DNA from: Rhodopseudomonas sp. BAL398
Lineage (GTDB): Bacteria; Pseudomonadota; Alphaproteobacteria; Rhizobiales; Xanthobacteraceae
Direction of reading: 5' to 3'
NCBI RefSeq assembly: GCF_033001325.1
Contig: NZ_CP133111.1
Coordinates: forward strand, 3,550,501-3,614,500
Length of the DNA: 64,000 nucleotides
Position 1 is the first letter of the stretch, and each line of letters starts with the position of its first letter. This document shows, one piece after another, positions 36,098 to 45,091 of this stretch. A program made the position numbers and the translations under genes. The notes beneath the pieces were generated by a model. It was not told where the DNA came from. It did no database searches and saw nothing but the letters and a program-made list of their open reading frames with translations.

Positions 36098-36459
36098 ACC
36101 TCAATCGGTTGGCTTCGATGAATTTTCTGGACTGCAATGTAGGCGATGTTTCCCCGGAAACACACGCAACGTTCTGGATTTAGGTTAATCACAATTCGCG
36201 GTTTCGGCGTTACGATCATGGTTCCGCTGCGGCCCCGACGCGGGCTGTTTCCCTACGATTACCAGATCAATGGCTCTGCTCGACCGAGTGCCGCCGACGA
36301 CATGCCGTGCTGATCGCGCGATGAACTTATGTCGAATTTTACCTTAACGGGCGAAACCGGCGAAGCGGGCGGCTTTGAGAGCATTGAAGGCATGATGCAA
36401 ACATGGTCTGTTCCGCACGAAAGCGCGCAACATCGCTGCGATCAGGGGGACGCCTACTC
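36098..36459. other. Divergent intergenic region, with one palindrome
   Basis: About 360 bases between the epimerase (minus) and a glycosyltransferase gene (plus). Apart from the palindrome at 36147-36162 and an AT-rich run at about 36170-36195, no feature was recognised. Short frames near its right end overlap the next gene and are not convincing. Confidence 0.45.
36147..36162. promoter_or_regulatory. Perfect palindrome TGTTTCCCCGGAAACA, candidate operator
   Basis: Seven-base arms (TGTTTCC / GGAAACA) around a CC centre, 50 bases upstream of the epimerase start at 36097. The position suits a repressor or activator site for the deoxysugar operon. The regulator is not known. Confidence 0.45.
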
Positions 36460-37578
36460 GTGCAAGACAAGGTATTGCTGCTATCCGAACGGCGGATTTC
36501 CGATCTCGTCGCTTATTGCCTGGCCTATGAATTCGAGGACACCGTCGCGGCCGTGACAAGCGCGAGACGGATCGACGTGACCGACTTGCCCTCGTTGGAA
36601 TTCTCCCGTCGCGCCTACAAACTTGCCCGCAGCCTGTCGGGCTCGCCGGAATTGGCCCGGCGGTTCGCACCCGCCCCGCGTGGCGGCGTGACGCTGGATC
36701 GCGATTACGAGCTGTTCTTCCCGGTCTTCAGCCACGCCTTCGAACTCTATTCTCTGGCGGCGATTCCGAATTGGCGGCAACGGTGCCGCAAGGCGGCCTG
36801 CTTCATCACCGAAGTCTGGTCCAACAACCTGCCGGACTATCTGATCGAGCTGTTATCCGGCTTCGATCACATCTTTCTCGGATTGCGCGACAGCGTCGAC
36901 GACATCGCGGGCATCACCGGCAGGCCGTGCAGTTACTTGCCGCTCGCGGTCGACGTGCTGCGTTTTGCGCCCGCCCCGGATCAGCCGCGCCCGATCGAGC
37001 TCAGCAATATCGGCCGACGCTCGGCGGTCACGCATCAGGCCTTGCTGGAGGATGCCGAGCGGCGGCAGAGCTTCTATTATTTCGACACGGTGGCGGCGAG
37101 CGGAATCGACCTGAAGCAGCGCACCTTCCGCGTCGACCAACCGCAGGAGCATCGACGCATGCTGGCGACGCTGCTCAAGAACAGCCGTTACTTCATCGCC
37201 AATCGCAGCCATGTGAACGATCCGGGCTTCGCGGCCGGCCGCGACGAAATCTCCGCGCGGTTCTATGAGGGCGCGGCGGCGGGCACGGTGATGCTCGGCG
37301 AAGCGCCGCGCATCGATGAGTTCAAGCGGCAATTCGACTGGCCGGACGCGGTGATCCATCTGCCGTTCGATTCTCCCGATATCGGCCAGATCCTGGCGGA
37401 GCTGAACGGCAATCCCGGGCGCTTGCGCGCCGTCATGCGCGAGAACGCCAGGCAAGCCGCGCTACGCCACGACTGGCTTTATCGCATCCAGACCGTGTTC
37501 GAGATCATGGGCCTGGCGCCGACCGAGCAGATGCAGATCCGGGCCCAGCGACTCGCCGAGATCGCATCGCGGGTTTAG
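36460..37578 (+). CDS. Glycosyltransferase-like protein (GT1/CgeB-like fold)
   Basis: A 372-residue protein, start GTG at 36460 with AGGGGGA upstream; the ATG at 36403 would add 19 unsupported residues. It contains a two-lobed layout with SFYYFDTVAASGIDL in the middle and a late SARFYEGAAAGTVMLGEAPR (near residues 283-302), the end motif of GT-B enzymes of the CgeB-like/DUF3880 sort where an EGAA sequence binds the nucleotide sugar. No signal peptide. The family call is by motif only. Confidence 0.65.
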   Translation: MQDKVLLLSERRISDLVAYCLAYEFEDTVAAVTSARRIDVTDLPSLEFSRRAYKLARSLSGSPELARRFAPAPRGGVTLDRDYELFFPVFSHAFELYSLAAIPNWRQRCRKAACFITEVWSNNLPDYLIELLSGFDHIFLGLRDSVDDIAGITGRPCSYLPLAVDVLRFAPAPDQPRPIELSNIGRRSAVTHQALLEDAERRQSFYYFDTVAASGIDLKQRTFRVDQPQEHRRMLATLLKNSRYFIANRSHVNDPGFAAGRDEISARFYEGAAAGTVMLGEAPRIDEFKRQFDWPDAVIHLPFDSPDIGQILAELNGNPGRLRAVMRENARQAALRHDWLYRIQTVFEIMGLAPTEQMQIRAQRLAEIASRV

Positions 37579-37616
37579 GCCGGCGCGCTTTGGCCCGCGC
37601 GGCGCGCGGCGGTGGG

Positions 37617-37979
37617 TCAATCCTGGCGCGATCGAACCAAGCTGGTCAGCAGCCATCCGGCGGTCAGACCGACAATGCCGCCGGCGACCTTGACCGCGGC
37701 ATCCAGCGGCCGGCCATGCCGGGACGGCGCCCACCATTGGAACACTTCGAGCAGGATCGCCGAACCGAGCACGATCGCCGCGGCAAACCAGATGTAGCGG
37801 GGATAGGCCGCCGCGAACAAGGCGCCCACCACCAGAAACGCCAGGAAGCGTTCCGGATTGGGGCCCAACCCGCTGTTCGGCCGCAGGTCCAAGGGACCCA
37901 GCGTCACGAATGCGATCACGGCGATCGCGAGCCAGGCCGCAATCCGCAGCGCCATCTCGGCTGTCTTGAACGAGTCCAT
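37617..37979 (-). CDS. VanZ-like membrane protein
   Basis: A 120-residue membrane protein with three to four hydrophobic segments. The VanZ-type layout is an early VTLGPLDLRP, a central PERFLAFLVVGALFAA, EVFQWWAPSRHGRPLDAAVK (near 80-99, the conserved acidic/Trp/Pro-rich motif) and a terminal membrane helix. VanZ-like proteins are often found near polysaccharide genes but their role is not settled. Convergent with the preceding gene, 38 bases away. Confidence 0.75.
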   Translation of the reverse strand: MDSFKTAEMALRIAAWLAIAVIAFVTLGPLDLRPNSGLGPNPERFLAFLVVGALFAAAYPRYIWFAAAIVLGSAILLEVFQWWAPSRHGRPLDAAVKVAGGIVGLTAGWLLTSLVRSRQD

Positions 37980-38203
37980 TTATGGAAGTCTTCCCTGAAT
38001 CCGTCGGTCGCGCCGTCCCGACGGTGTCGCACCGAGCCATACATTGATTCTCTGCCTGGCACAGACTTTCGCACGCGATCCGGCCCTGCCGCCGTATCGA
38101 TACGGCAGCGCCGATGAACATTGGCTTATCGCTCCACGTTCCCGTCGCGCGATGGCTGCGGCGCCATGCATCCAAGTCGGCCCCCTGGCGGGCGCCGGCG
38201 GGA

Positions 38204-38217
38204 TTGATTTGACGCAA
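38204..38217. promoter_or_regulatory. Candidate FixK/FNR-type box TTGATTTGACGCAA
   Basis: Matches the pattern TTG(A/C)-N6-(T/G)CAA of FixK2-type boxes: TTGA, six bases, GCAA. It is 56 bases upstream of the ATG at 38273 of the DUF2478 gene. Oxygen-responsive control of this gene is plausible. One match of such a short pattern can be chance. Confidence 0.4.
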
Positions 38218-38272
38218 GGCGGCGGTGGCGGGAGTCTGGCACATCATACGACGAAAGTGCTACCTGGGCGCG

Positions 38273-38866
38273 ATGGATGGGCTGATGTTTCGAAGTCACG
38301 GCACGTTGGCAAGACCCTCGATCCTCGGCATCGTCTATTCGGACGGGGCCGCTGCGGGGCGTTTCTTTTCCGATTTCGGCTTTCGCCTGCGTGATGCAGG
38401 CATCGCCGTTGCCGGGATCGTTCCGGCCGGCTCGCGCGACCGCGCGCTCGGCTGCGACATGGAGGTCGAGGAACTCGCTTCCCGGATCATTCTGCAGCTG
38501 TCCGAGGATCGCGCCGAGGATACGGCCGGATGCCGGCTCGATCCGGCGGCCCTGCAGGAGGCCGCGGCGCTGATTTCCGCCTCGATGCGAAACGGCCCTG
38601 AATTGCTGATCCTGAACAAGTTCGGTCCGCTCGAGACCAAGGGCAAAGGCCTGTGTGAGGTGATCGGCGAGGCGATGGAGTGCGGCATTCCGGTGGTGGT
38701 CGGCGTCCCGCAGCGGAACATCGGGCCGTGGCGGGTGTTCACCGACGGCCTTGCCGAGGAAGCCGCGATCGGTTCGCTACGGCTGCATCACTGGCTGGCG
38801 CGACGCGGCTTCGACACCCAGCACGAGATCACCGGCGCCATTGCGCTGGCGTCATCGGCGGCCTGA
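38273..38866 (+). CDS. DUF2478-family protein
   Basis: A 197-residue cytoplasmic protein. It contains ILGIVYSDGAAAGRFFSDF early and ELLILNKFGPLETKGKGL in the second half (near 116-133), characteristic of DUF2478, a P-loop-like family often encoded near molybdenum or nitrogen-fixation genes. ATG 38273 is proposed; GTG 38225 and ATG 38285 are alternatives. The position just left of the nif-fix cluster and the FNR-type box argue for expression under low oxygen. Biochemical role unknown. Confidence 0.7.
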   Translation: MDGLMFRSHGTLARPSILGIVYSDGAAAGRFFSDFGFRLRDAGIAVAGIVPAGSRDRALGCDMEVEELASRIILQLSEDRAEDTAGCRLDPAALQEAAALISASMRNGPELLILNKFGPLETKGKGLCEVIGEAMECGIPVVVGVPQRNIGPWRVFTDGLAEEAAIGSLRLHHWLARRGFDTQHEITGAIALASSAA

Positions 38867-38998
38867 TCGGCCGCAGGCCCGAGCGATCACCGGCCTGATG
38901 GATCGCCAGCCTGATTGATCTCCGGTGAAGAGAACGGTCGCATCGGTCGCGACAGGCTGAGGCGCCCACCAACCGCTCCGTCATATGTGGACGGCCCC

Positions 38999-39250
38999 GA
39001 TTGGCAAGCGCTTTTTTGACGTGTTGAACGATTTGGTCAGCAGCGGTCATATGTCCGGCCTTTTGGTACGGAGCTATGTCCGCTGGCCCTGATGAGTTCC
39101 GATTGCCCTGGTCCCGATCATTCCGGCGAGCTTGATGCTCGTGACTGGGGGCGGGGTGTCCCTGGCTTTCGGTGGTGACCGTGTCGTTCATCACGTCTGT
39201 TGCACTTGCCAAACTCGAAACGGGTTGCGGCGGTCGCGCTCTGCCTTGGC
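38999..39250 (-). ncRNA. Candidate bridge/seek RNA region of the IS element
   Basis: The noncoding part of the element downstream of the transposase. In IS1111-type elements this end encodes a guide RNA that pairs with target and donor DNA. Support here is positional. In addition GTCATATGT at 39046-39054 is repeated at 38980-38988 across the left junction of the element. No secondary structure was computed, so the RNA boundaries are unknown. Confidence 0.35.
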
Positions 39251-40276
39251 TCAGGCCCGGCTATAGGCCTCGGGGCGGAAGCTCTCGCCGCTGGTCATCA
39301 GCGCCCAGCAGATCCTGGCGAGCTTGTTGGCCAGCGCCACCGCCACCAGCCGCTCGGGCTTTCTGGTCCGCATCGCGTTGATCCAATCGGCCAGCGCGCC
39401 TGTGCGCCGCCCGGCGACGCGCAGCACCGACCTTGCTCCCACCACCAGCATCTTGCGGATGTAGCGGTTGCCCTGCTTGGTGATGGCACCAAGCTTGGCC
39501 TTGCCGCCGCTGGAATTTTGTCTGGGCGTTAGTCCCAGCCAGGCGGCGAAGTCGCGACCCGATTTGAACACGGCCGGATCGGGAACGCTGGCGGCGACGG
39601 CCGAGGCGATCAGCGGCCCGACGCCTGGAATCTGATCGAGCAGCTGACTGGTCGGATTGTGTCGATGCGCTTCGGCGATCTCGTGCTCCACCGTCGCGAT
39701 CGCCTGGTCGAGACCTTGCAGATGCGAAGCCAAGCAATCGACGGTGGTTTTGGCGAGCTGCGGCAAATCGGCGTCCGCCTGCGCCAGCGCGATCAGTTCA
39801 TCGACCCGGCCGATGCCCTTGGCGGCGACAACGCCAAACTCGGCGAGATGGCCGCGCAGCGCATTGACGCTCATGGTGCGCTGCTTGACCAGCAGTTCGC
39901 GGGACTTGTGCAGAATCAGCACCGCTTGTTGCTCAGCGCTCTTGATCGGCACGAACCGCATCACCGGCCGTGACATCGCCTCGCAGATCGCCGCCGCGTC
40001 GACCTCGTCGTTCTTGCCGCGCTTGACGTAGGGCTTGATGTAAGCCGGCGGGATCAACACCACCTGGTGCCCCATCGCGACCAGCTCGCGCGCCCAGTAA
40101 TGCGCCGAGCCGCAAGCCTCCATCCCGACCCGGCAGGGCTCGATCCGCGCATAGAACTCACGCAGCTTCGATCGCGTCAGCTTGCGCGAGATCGCCCTGC
40201 CATCCTCGCTCTCGAGCCCGTGAAACTGAAAATAGCTCTTGCCCAGATCGAGTGCGGTTCTGATAAACTTGGTCAT
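39251..40276 (-). CDS. IS110-family transposase
   Basis: A 341-residue DEDD recombinase from the ATG at 40276. The N-terminal RuvC-like domain starts TALDLGKSYFQFHGL (Asp near residue 8), followed by VGMEACGSAHYWARELVAMG and KRGKNDEVDAAAICEAM (Asp residues near 103-106). The C-terminal transposase_20 domain has IPGVGPLIASAVAA (near 210-223) and the serine region QNSSGGKAKLGAITKQGNRY. It appears intact, so the element may be active. Confidence 0.9.
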   Translation of the reverse strand: MTKFIRTALDLGKSYFQFHGLESEDGRAISRKLTRSKLREFYARIEPCRVGMEACGSAHYWARELVAMGHQVVLIPPAYIKPYVKRGKNDEVDAAAICEAMSRPVMRFVPIKSAEQQAVLILHKSRELLVKQRTMSVNALRGHLAEFGVVAAKGIGRVDELIALAQADADLPQLAKTTVDCLASHLQGLDQAIATVEHEIAEAHRHNPTSQLLDQIPGVGPLIASAVAASVPDPAVFKSGRDFAAWLGLTPRQNSSGGKAKLGAITKQGNRYIRKMLVVGARSVLRVAGRRTGALADWINAMRTRKPERLVAVALANKLARICWALMTSGESFRPEAYSRA

Positions 40277-40354
40277 GGACGGCCTCCCTTTCTGTGGCGC
40301 TCCGGCGACCACGTCTTGGCACTTGATGCCGTTTAGGTGGGGCCGTCCACACCA

Positions 40355-40472
40355 TCATTCCGGGGCGCTCGGCCGCAGGCCGTGCGAACCCGGAATCTCG
40401 CGGTGATGCAGGATACACTTCGGCGAGATTCCGGGTTCGCTCGCAGCGAAGCTGCTCGCGCCCCGGAATGAC
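40355..40472. repeat. Intergenic palindromic repeat, family D, next to the IS right end
   Basis: Outer arms TCATTCCGGGGCG at the left and CGCCCCGGAATGA-like sequence at the right (GCGCCCCGGAATGAC). Inner hairpins include GAACCCGGAATCTCG with CGAGATTCCGGGTTC. A structured noncoding element of the REP type, found downstream of fixX on the minus strand. It may end fixABCX transcription. Confidence 0.7.
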
Positions 40473-40510
40473 GGGCCCCAATAGTCGCGATCCCGCGCCT
40501 CGACGAGGCC

Positions 40511-40807
40511 TCAGCCGAATTTGAACAGCACGCCATAGCCGCCGCGCGGATAGCTCCATTCGATATCGCCGCCGGGCTCGGCAATCACCCGGCAGGTGCC
40601 GCATTCGACGCAGCCGTCGGCTGCGATTTCGACCTGGCCATTGCTGTTGAGTTCATAGCAATGCGCCGGGCACGCCTTGAGCAGCGCCAGCAGCGCCGGC
40701 GACGGCTTGGTATGCGGCTTCACCTTGATGTGAGCCTGGCCGACATCGACCTGATAGCGGTTCTGAAACAGCTTGTCCTCGACGCGCACCGCGATTTCCG
40801 TTGTCAT
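40511..40807 (-). CDS. fixX: FixX ferredoxin-like protein
   Basis: A 98-residue ferredoxin-like protein of the electron-bifurcating FixABCX complex. Cysteines at 46, 50, 66, 69 and 72 (CPAHC and CVECGTC) bind a 4Fe-4S centre. It carries electrons to the nitrogenase reductase or ferredoxin. Last gene of the fix operon, 71 bases downstream of fixC. Confidence 0.95.
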   Translation of the reverse strand: MTTEIAVRVEDKLFQNRYQVDVGQAHIKVKPHTKPSPALLALLKACPAHCYELNSNGQVEIAADGCVECGTCRVIAEPGGDIEWSYPRGGYGVLFKFG

Positions 40808-40878
40808 CGTCTCGACCTCCAGATTGCCAGATCAATCACGTCCCGGGGCGCCGGATCCGTGTCCCTATCGTTCAGTGA

Positions 40879-42186
40879 TTATCGCCAGGCCCGTGCGAAT
40901 CTGATGGCGTCGCCGAACAGGCCGGTCCAGGAGCGCGCCGCCACGAACGACTTCACCGTGACCTTTTCTTTCTCGACCTTCGGCGTGCCGTCGACGCGAA
41001 CGAAATTCTGCATCGCCTTCGACACCAGCTGCGGATAGGTCAGGAAGAAGTTCTGCGACTGGATGTGCAGCAGCCCGGGCATGTCCTTGTACTTCTTGAG
41101 ATCCTTCATGACGAAGGAGTTATCGAGCATGTCTTTGTAGATCGAGAGATTCTGCGCCGTCATCGGCTCCTTGCGCGACTTCACCTGGAAGATCGCTTCG
41201 GCTGCGATCCGTCCCGACGTCATCGCCAGATTGGAGCCTTCGCGGTGGACGAAATTGTTGAGCTGCGCGGCGTCGCCGACCACCACCCAGCCGTCGCCAT
41301 AGAGCTTGGGCACGGCGTTGTAGCCGCCTTCAGGAATCAGATGGCCGGCATATTCCTTGACCTCGGAGCCTTCGAGCAACGGCGCCACCGAGGGGTGCTG
41401 CTTGAACCGCTCCAGCAGATCATAGGGCGTCTCGCCGGTCTTCTGGAAATCCGACACCAGGCAGCCGATTCCGACCGAGATCGATTCCTTGTTGGCATAG
41501 ATGAAGCCCATGCCGGCCATGCCCCGCGAGATGGTGCCGGCGGCCTCGATCACGGTACCCTCGTCGCCCTTCAGGTTGAAGCGCGACTCGATGGTCTCGC
41601 GCGGCAGGAAATGCATTTCCTTGACGGCGAGCGCGACGTTCTCAGGCTTCGGGATCGCGCGCAGATCGGCCTTGGTACCGAGCAGACCATTGACGCCCTC
41701 CGCCAGCACCACAACGTCGGCATGGACCTCGCCGCCGTCACGATCGGTGAGCACGCCGATCACCCGTCCATAGGCGTCCTTGACCAGTTCCTTGACGGTG
41801 GTCTCGCACAGCACGATGGCGCCGGCCTCCTGTACCTTGGAGGAGAACCAGCGGTCGAACTGGGCGCGGATGATGGTGTAGCGGTTCGGGCGCTCTTCGT
41901 TGAAGTCGTCGGAGCGATAATGCAGCCCGGTATGGGCGCGCTCGTCCATCATCCAGAAGCGCTGCTCGACCAAATGCCGCTCCAGCGGCGCGTCCTCGCG
42001 GAAATCCGGGATCATCTTCTCCAGCATATCGGCATAGAGAATTGCGCCCTGGACGTTTTTCGAGCCGGCATATTCGCCGCGCTCGATCTGCAGCACCTTG
42101 AGCCCGCGATTGGCCAGCGTGAAGGCTGCGGCATTCCCGGCCATGCCGGCGCCGACCACGATCGCATCGAAGCGTTCCTCAATCAT
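40879..42186 (-). CDS. fixC: FixC flavoprotein
   Basis: A 435-residue FAD-containing oxidoreductase related to ETF-ubiquinone oxidoreductase. The FAD motif [19 protein letters not shown] is at about residues 9-27 and [19 protein letters not shown] near 300 is the second FAD contact region. In the Fix complex it takes electrons from FixAB to quinone and FixX. The start is the ATG at 42186 (GAGG before it). A much longer open frame upstream is only the fixB gene in another frame. Confidence 0.95.
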   Translation of the reverse strand: MIEERFDAIVVGAGMAGNAAAFTLANRGLKVLQIERGEYAGSKNVQGAILYADMLEKMIPDFREDAPLERHLVEQRFWMMDERAHTGLHYRSDDFNEERPNRYTIIRAQFDRWFSSKVQEAGAIVLCETTVKELVKDAYGRVIGVLTDRDGGEVHADVVVLAEGVNGLLGTKADLRAIPKPENVALAVKEMHFLPRETIESRFNLKGDEGTVIEAAGTISRGMAGMGFIYANKESISVGIGCLVSDFQKTGETPYDLLERFKQHPSVAPLLEGSEVKEYAGHLIPEGGYNAVPKLYGDGWVVVGDAAQLNNFVHREGSNLAMTSGRIAAEAIFQVKSRKEPMTAQNLSIYKDMLDNSFVMKDLKKYKDMPGLLHIQSQNFFLTYPQLVSKAMQNFVRVDGTPKVEKEKVTVKSFVAARSWTGLFGDAIRFARAWR

Positions 42187-42197
42187 GACGATCTCCT

Positions 42198-43307
42198 CTA
42201 GCTGGCGATGCGGTCGCGGGTGTGCGGCGACAGCCGTTTGCGGAATGCCTCGGTCAGCGACGGCAACAGCCGGATCGCATCGGTGACCAAGGCCAGATGG
42301 GCGAAATCGAAGATCGGCGCATTCTTGTCGGTGTTGATGGCGACGATCAGATCGGCGCCGTCGACGCCGACGCGATGCTGGATGGCGCCGGAGATGCCGG
42401 CGGCGATGTAGAGTTTCGGCCGGATGGTCTTGCCGGTCTGGCCGATCTGGCGGTCCGATGACACCCAGCCCTTTTGCACCAGCGGCCGCGAGCAGCCATA
42501 TTCGGCGCCGAGCACGGAGGCGAGCTGCCGCACCAGCTGGAAGTTCTCCATCGAGTTCAAGCCAAGCCCGCCGGCGACGACGACATCCGCATAGGCCAGG
42601 TTGGATTGTGCCTTGTCGCGGTCCGGCACGAAGGCCAGCACCTTGGTGACGATGTCGGCTTCCACCATGCCGAGCGGATGGTCGATGACGCGGCCGACCA
42701 TCTTCTCGACCCGGTCCGGCATCGGCATCACCCGCGGCCGCACCGTCGCCATCTGCGGACGGAAGTTCAACGTGTAGATCGTGCACAGCAGCGAGCCGCC
42801 GAAGGTCGGCCGGGTCGCCGCCAGCGACCCGTCGCTGTCGACATCGAGTTCGGTGCAGTCGGCGGTCAGCCCGGTCAGCAGTGTGGTCGCCACCGCGCCG
42901 GCGAGATCGCGGCCGAGCGTGGTGGCGCCGAGCAGCAGGATTTCCGGCTTGTAGGTGTTGACGATATCGGTCAGCGCTTTGGTGTAGGATTCGTTGCGAT
43001 AATCGGTGAGCACCTCGTCGGTGACCGTGTAGGCGAGATCGGCGCCGTAGCAGAACGATTCGGCGACGGCAGCGCGCATCGATTCACCGGGAGGCCCGAT
43101 CACCACCGCGGCCAGTTCGACCCCGAGCTTGTCGGCGAGCTTGCGGCCCGAGCCCATCAATTCCCACGACACCGAGTGAACGTGACCGCGCTCCTGCTCG
43201 ATGAAGACCCAAACGTGCTTGTACTGCTTGAAGTGCTCGGACAGCTCCTTCTTGGCGTTGGCGCGTCCGGCGGGGGCTGGGGTCGGCGTTTTGGTCGGCT
43301 GGCTCAT
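42198..43307 (-). CDS. fixB: FixB electron-transfer flavoprotein alpha subunit
   Basis: A 369-residue ETF alpha subunit. The FAD-binding C-terminal domain is clear ([20 protein letters not shown] near 275-294 and [14 protein letters not shown]). It is the FAD-binding partner of FixA in the bifurcating complex that reduces ferredoxin for nitrogenase. It starts 19 bases after fixA and ends 11 bases before fixC. The N-terminal region has a low-complexity Pro/Ala stretch not essential to the fold. Confidence 0.95.
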   Translation of the reverse strand: MSQPTKTPTPAPAGRANAKKELSEHFKQYKHVWVFIEQERGHVHSVSWELMGSGRKLADKLGVELAAVVIGPPGESMRAAVAESFCYGADLAYTVTDEVLTDYRNESYTKALTDIVNTYKPEILLLGATTLGRDLAGAVATTLLTGLTADCTELDVDSDGSLAATRPTFGGSLLCTIYTLNFRPQMATVRPRVMPMPDRVEKMVGRVIDHPLGMVEADIVTKVLAFVPDRDKAQSNLAYADVVVAGGLGLNSMENFQLVRQLASVLGAEYGCSRPLVQKGWVSSDRQIGQTGKTIRPKLYIAAGISGAIQHRVGVDGADLIVAINTDKNAPIFDFAHLALVTDAIRLLPSLTEAFRKRLSPHTRDRIAS

Positions 43308-43326
43308 CGGAGCGCCCTTTCCTGGT

Positions 43327-44172
43327 TCAAAAGCCGCGCGCGAGTTCGAACATGTCGGATTCGAGCTTCGGCCGGACGTTGAAGATTTCCTCGATCAGCG
43401 CATCGGCGGGGGCACGGCTGCCGACGTCGACGATCTTGGCCTTTTCGGCGCGCGGGGTCGGCGCGAACACCCGCTTGACCACGGTCGGGGAACCGCGCAG
43501 CCCGCATTTCGAGATGTCCTCGACGCCGGCGTCCTGCGCGCTCCATTTCACCACGCTGGCGCGGGCGGCGCTGAGCGCGTTGACCATCGATCCGCGGCGC
43601 ACCTCATTGGTGCCTTCCAGCATGGTGATTAGGCAGGGCAGCCGGCTGCGTAGCACCTGCACACCGCCTTCGGAGCGGCGCTCGACATCAATGCTGCGGC
43701 CGGCGAGATCGAGTGCGACCACCTTGGAGACGTAAGTCAGCTGCATGAAATCCAGCCGCTTGCCGACGCCGGGGCCGACCTGGGCGGTATCGCCGTCGAT
43801 GGTCTGCTTGCCGGTAAACACGATGTCGACGGCGCCGAAGGTGGTGTCGATCCTGCGCACCGCCGAGGCCAGCGCGTAGCTCGTCGCCAGCGTATCGGCG
43901 CCGGCAAAGAACCGGTCGGTCAATAGCACGGCGCGATCCGCGCCGAAGGTGAGCGCCTTGCGCAAGGAATCCTCGGCCGAGGGCGGCCCCATGGTCAGCG
44001 CCGTGACCTCGCCGCCGAATTTGTCGCGCAGCCTCAACGCCTCTTCGAGCGCGAACAGATCATAGGGATTGATGATCGTCGGCACGCCCTGGCGCATGAT
44101 CGTATTGGTGACCGGATGGACGCGGATCTGCGCCGAGTCCGGAACCTGCTTGATACATACGACGATATGCAT
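43327..44172 (-). CDS. fixA: FixA electron-transfer flavoprotein beta subunit
   Basis: A 281-residue ETF beta subunit from ATG 44172 ([13 protein letters not shown]). The motif [16 protein letters not shown] near residues 120-135 is the AMP/FAD-contacting segment and a YALASAVRR region precedes it. It begins the fixABCX operon, 23 bases after the predicted transcript start of a NifA-type promoter at 44206-44221. The open frame continues upstream through the promoter without family similarity. Confidence 0.95.
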   Translation of the reverse strand: MHIVVCIKQVPDSAQIRVHPVTNTIMRQGVPTIINPYDLFALEEALRLRDKFGGEVTALTMGPPSAEDSLRKALTFGADRAVLLTDRFFAGADTLATSYALASAVRRIDTTFGAVDIVFTGKQTIDGDTAQVGPGVGKRLDFMQLTYVSKVVALDLAGRSIDVERRSEGGVQVLRSRLPCLITMLEGTNEVRRGSMVNALSAARASVVKWSAQDAGVEDISKCGLRGSPTVVKRVFAPTPRAEKAKIVDVGSRAPADALIEEIFNVRPKLESDMFELARGF

Positions 44173-44205
44173 GGTCTGCTCCGCGGTTGCTAACCCCAAC
44201 TGAAC

Positions 44206-44221
44206 AGCAAGCCTCGTACCA
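44206..44221 (-). promoter_or_regulatory. Sigma-54 promoter of fixABCX
   Basis: On the minus strand the sequence reads TGGTACGAGGCTTGCT, which fits the -24/-12 consensus (TGGCACG-N4-TTGCW) with one mismatch and exact spacing. The expected transcript start is about 12 bases beyond, near 44195, leaving a leader of about 23 bases before fixA. Confidence 0.75.
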
Positions 44222-44316
44222 ACTTTGGCCGGCGACAATTTCATGCGTGCAACCAAGCACTTGCCAAAGCAGTCGCGATCGTCCCGATTTGTCGGCGGCA
44301 GCGCAAATCGAACACT

Positions 44317-44332
44317 TGTCTGGAAGTCGACA
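44317..44332. promoter_or_regulatory. NifA upstream activator site for fixA
   Basis: TGT-CTGGAAGTCG-ACA, an exact TGT-N10-ACA element, about 110 bases upstream of the fixA sigma-54 promoter, the usual distance for enhancer-bound NifA. Confidence 0.75.
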
Positions 44333-44523
44333 GCGCCCTGACCGAACCGGACGCAGTGGGAAGCCGATGACGGGAACGTTGCACGTACAGCTGATGCGGA
44401 TCCGCGGCGGGTGCGGTTCGGATCGCGCGACCACGCGTTCGACACGGGCCTGAGGTCGCCAAAAGCGGAACCATTCCGGCAATTGCCCGATCTTGCTCGA
44501 TGCATGGCCACACCGGCAGCGCG

Positions 44524-44637
44524 CCCCCTCTCCCATGGGGAGAGGGTTGGGGTGAGGGGGTAATACCTATCGATAGGTTGTAACCCCTCACCCGGATTGC
44601 TTCGCAATCCGACCTCTCCCTATGGGAGAGGTGAAGG
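44524..44637. repeat. Intergenic palindromic repeat, family E
   Basis: A long imperfect palindrome: CCCTCTCCCATGGGGAGAGG at the left and a matching CCTCTCCCTATGGGAGAGG at the right, with GGGTGAGGGGGTAA / TAACCCCTCACCC inside. It separates nifW from the fixA promoter, and is a good candidate for a terminator of the nifUSVW transcript. Confidence 0.75.
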
Positions 44638-44698
44638 GACCCGCCGCCAAGTGAGTCGATGGCGGCAAATCTCTCGGAGTCCGATGACAGCGCCGCGG

Positions 44699-45043
44699 TT
44701 ACTTCAGATCTTCCAAGCGCACGAAATTGGTCGGCTTCGGCGCCACCGCGTCCTTCAAGACCTTGAACACGCGCTGATCGAGCGGCGACGAGGCGACGAA
44801 GTCGGCATAGGCCCGCTCCAGCACCGCCTTGCAGCGGGCGCCGACCACCGCGCCCGGCAGGCCGTCGAGGTCCTCAGAGGCGAGGTACTGGCCCATCCGC
44901 TTCAGAATGTGCAGGCGGGCGACGTCGACGAGTTTGGGATCATAATCGACGCCGAGCAGCGCGAAGAAATCCTCCGCCGAGGAGGCGCGCTTCAGCTGGT
45001 CGATTACGCTCGCCTGCTCACTTGTTCCCGCGGTCGCGTTCAT
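44699..45043 (-). CDS. nifW: NifW nitrogenase-protecting protein
   Basis: A 114-residue NifW family member that stabilises MoFe protein against oxygen damage. Diagnostic segments are LKRASSAEDFFALLGVDYDP (near 17-36) and the C-terminal KDAVAPKPTNFVRLEDL. The ATG at 45043 is preferred since GAGGAG lies 7 bases upstream; an earlier in-frame ATG at 45064 has none. Last gene of the iscA-nifUSVW unit. Confidence 0.9.
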   Translation of the reverse strand: MNATAGTSEQASVIDQLKRASSAEDFFALLGVDYDPKLVDVARLHILKRMGQYLASEDLDGLPGAVVGARCKAVLERAYADFVASSPLDQRVFKVLKDAVAPKPTNFVRLEDLK

Positions 45044-45091
45044 CTGCGTTCTCCTCATGGTCAACAGGTCGATGACGGCGGCGTCGCCGTC

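Larger units (their letters stand above)
38986..40351 (-). mobile_element. IS110-family insertion sequence (IS1111-type)
   Basis: An element of about 1,366 bases bounded by 13-base inverted repeats: TGTGGACGGCCCC at 38986-38998 and GGGGCCGTCCACA at 40339-40351. It encodes one DEDD transposase on the minus strand. Inverted ends and a long noncoding end downstream of the transposase (about 250 bases, against about 60 upstream) are features of the IS1111 subgroup. The right end lies 3 bases from an intergenic palindromic repeat. No target duplication was seen, as expected for the family. Confidence 0.85.

Noticed and set aside
42187-42786. N-terminal extension of fixC
   Set aside because: This segment is fixB in another frame. 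The FAD motif begins right after ATG 42186, as in all FixC proteins.
44248-44266. Second sigma-54-like element TGGCAAGTGCTTGGTTGCA before fixA
   Set aside because: The GG and GC doublets are three bases too far apart for a functional -24/-12 promoter; the element at 44206-44221 has correct spacing.
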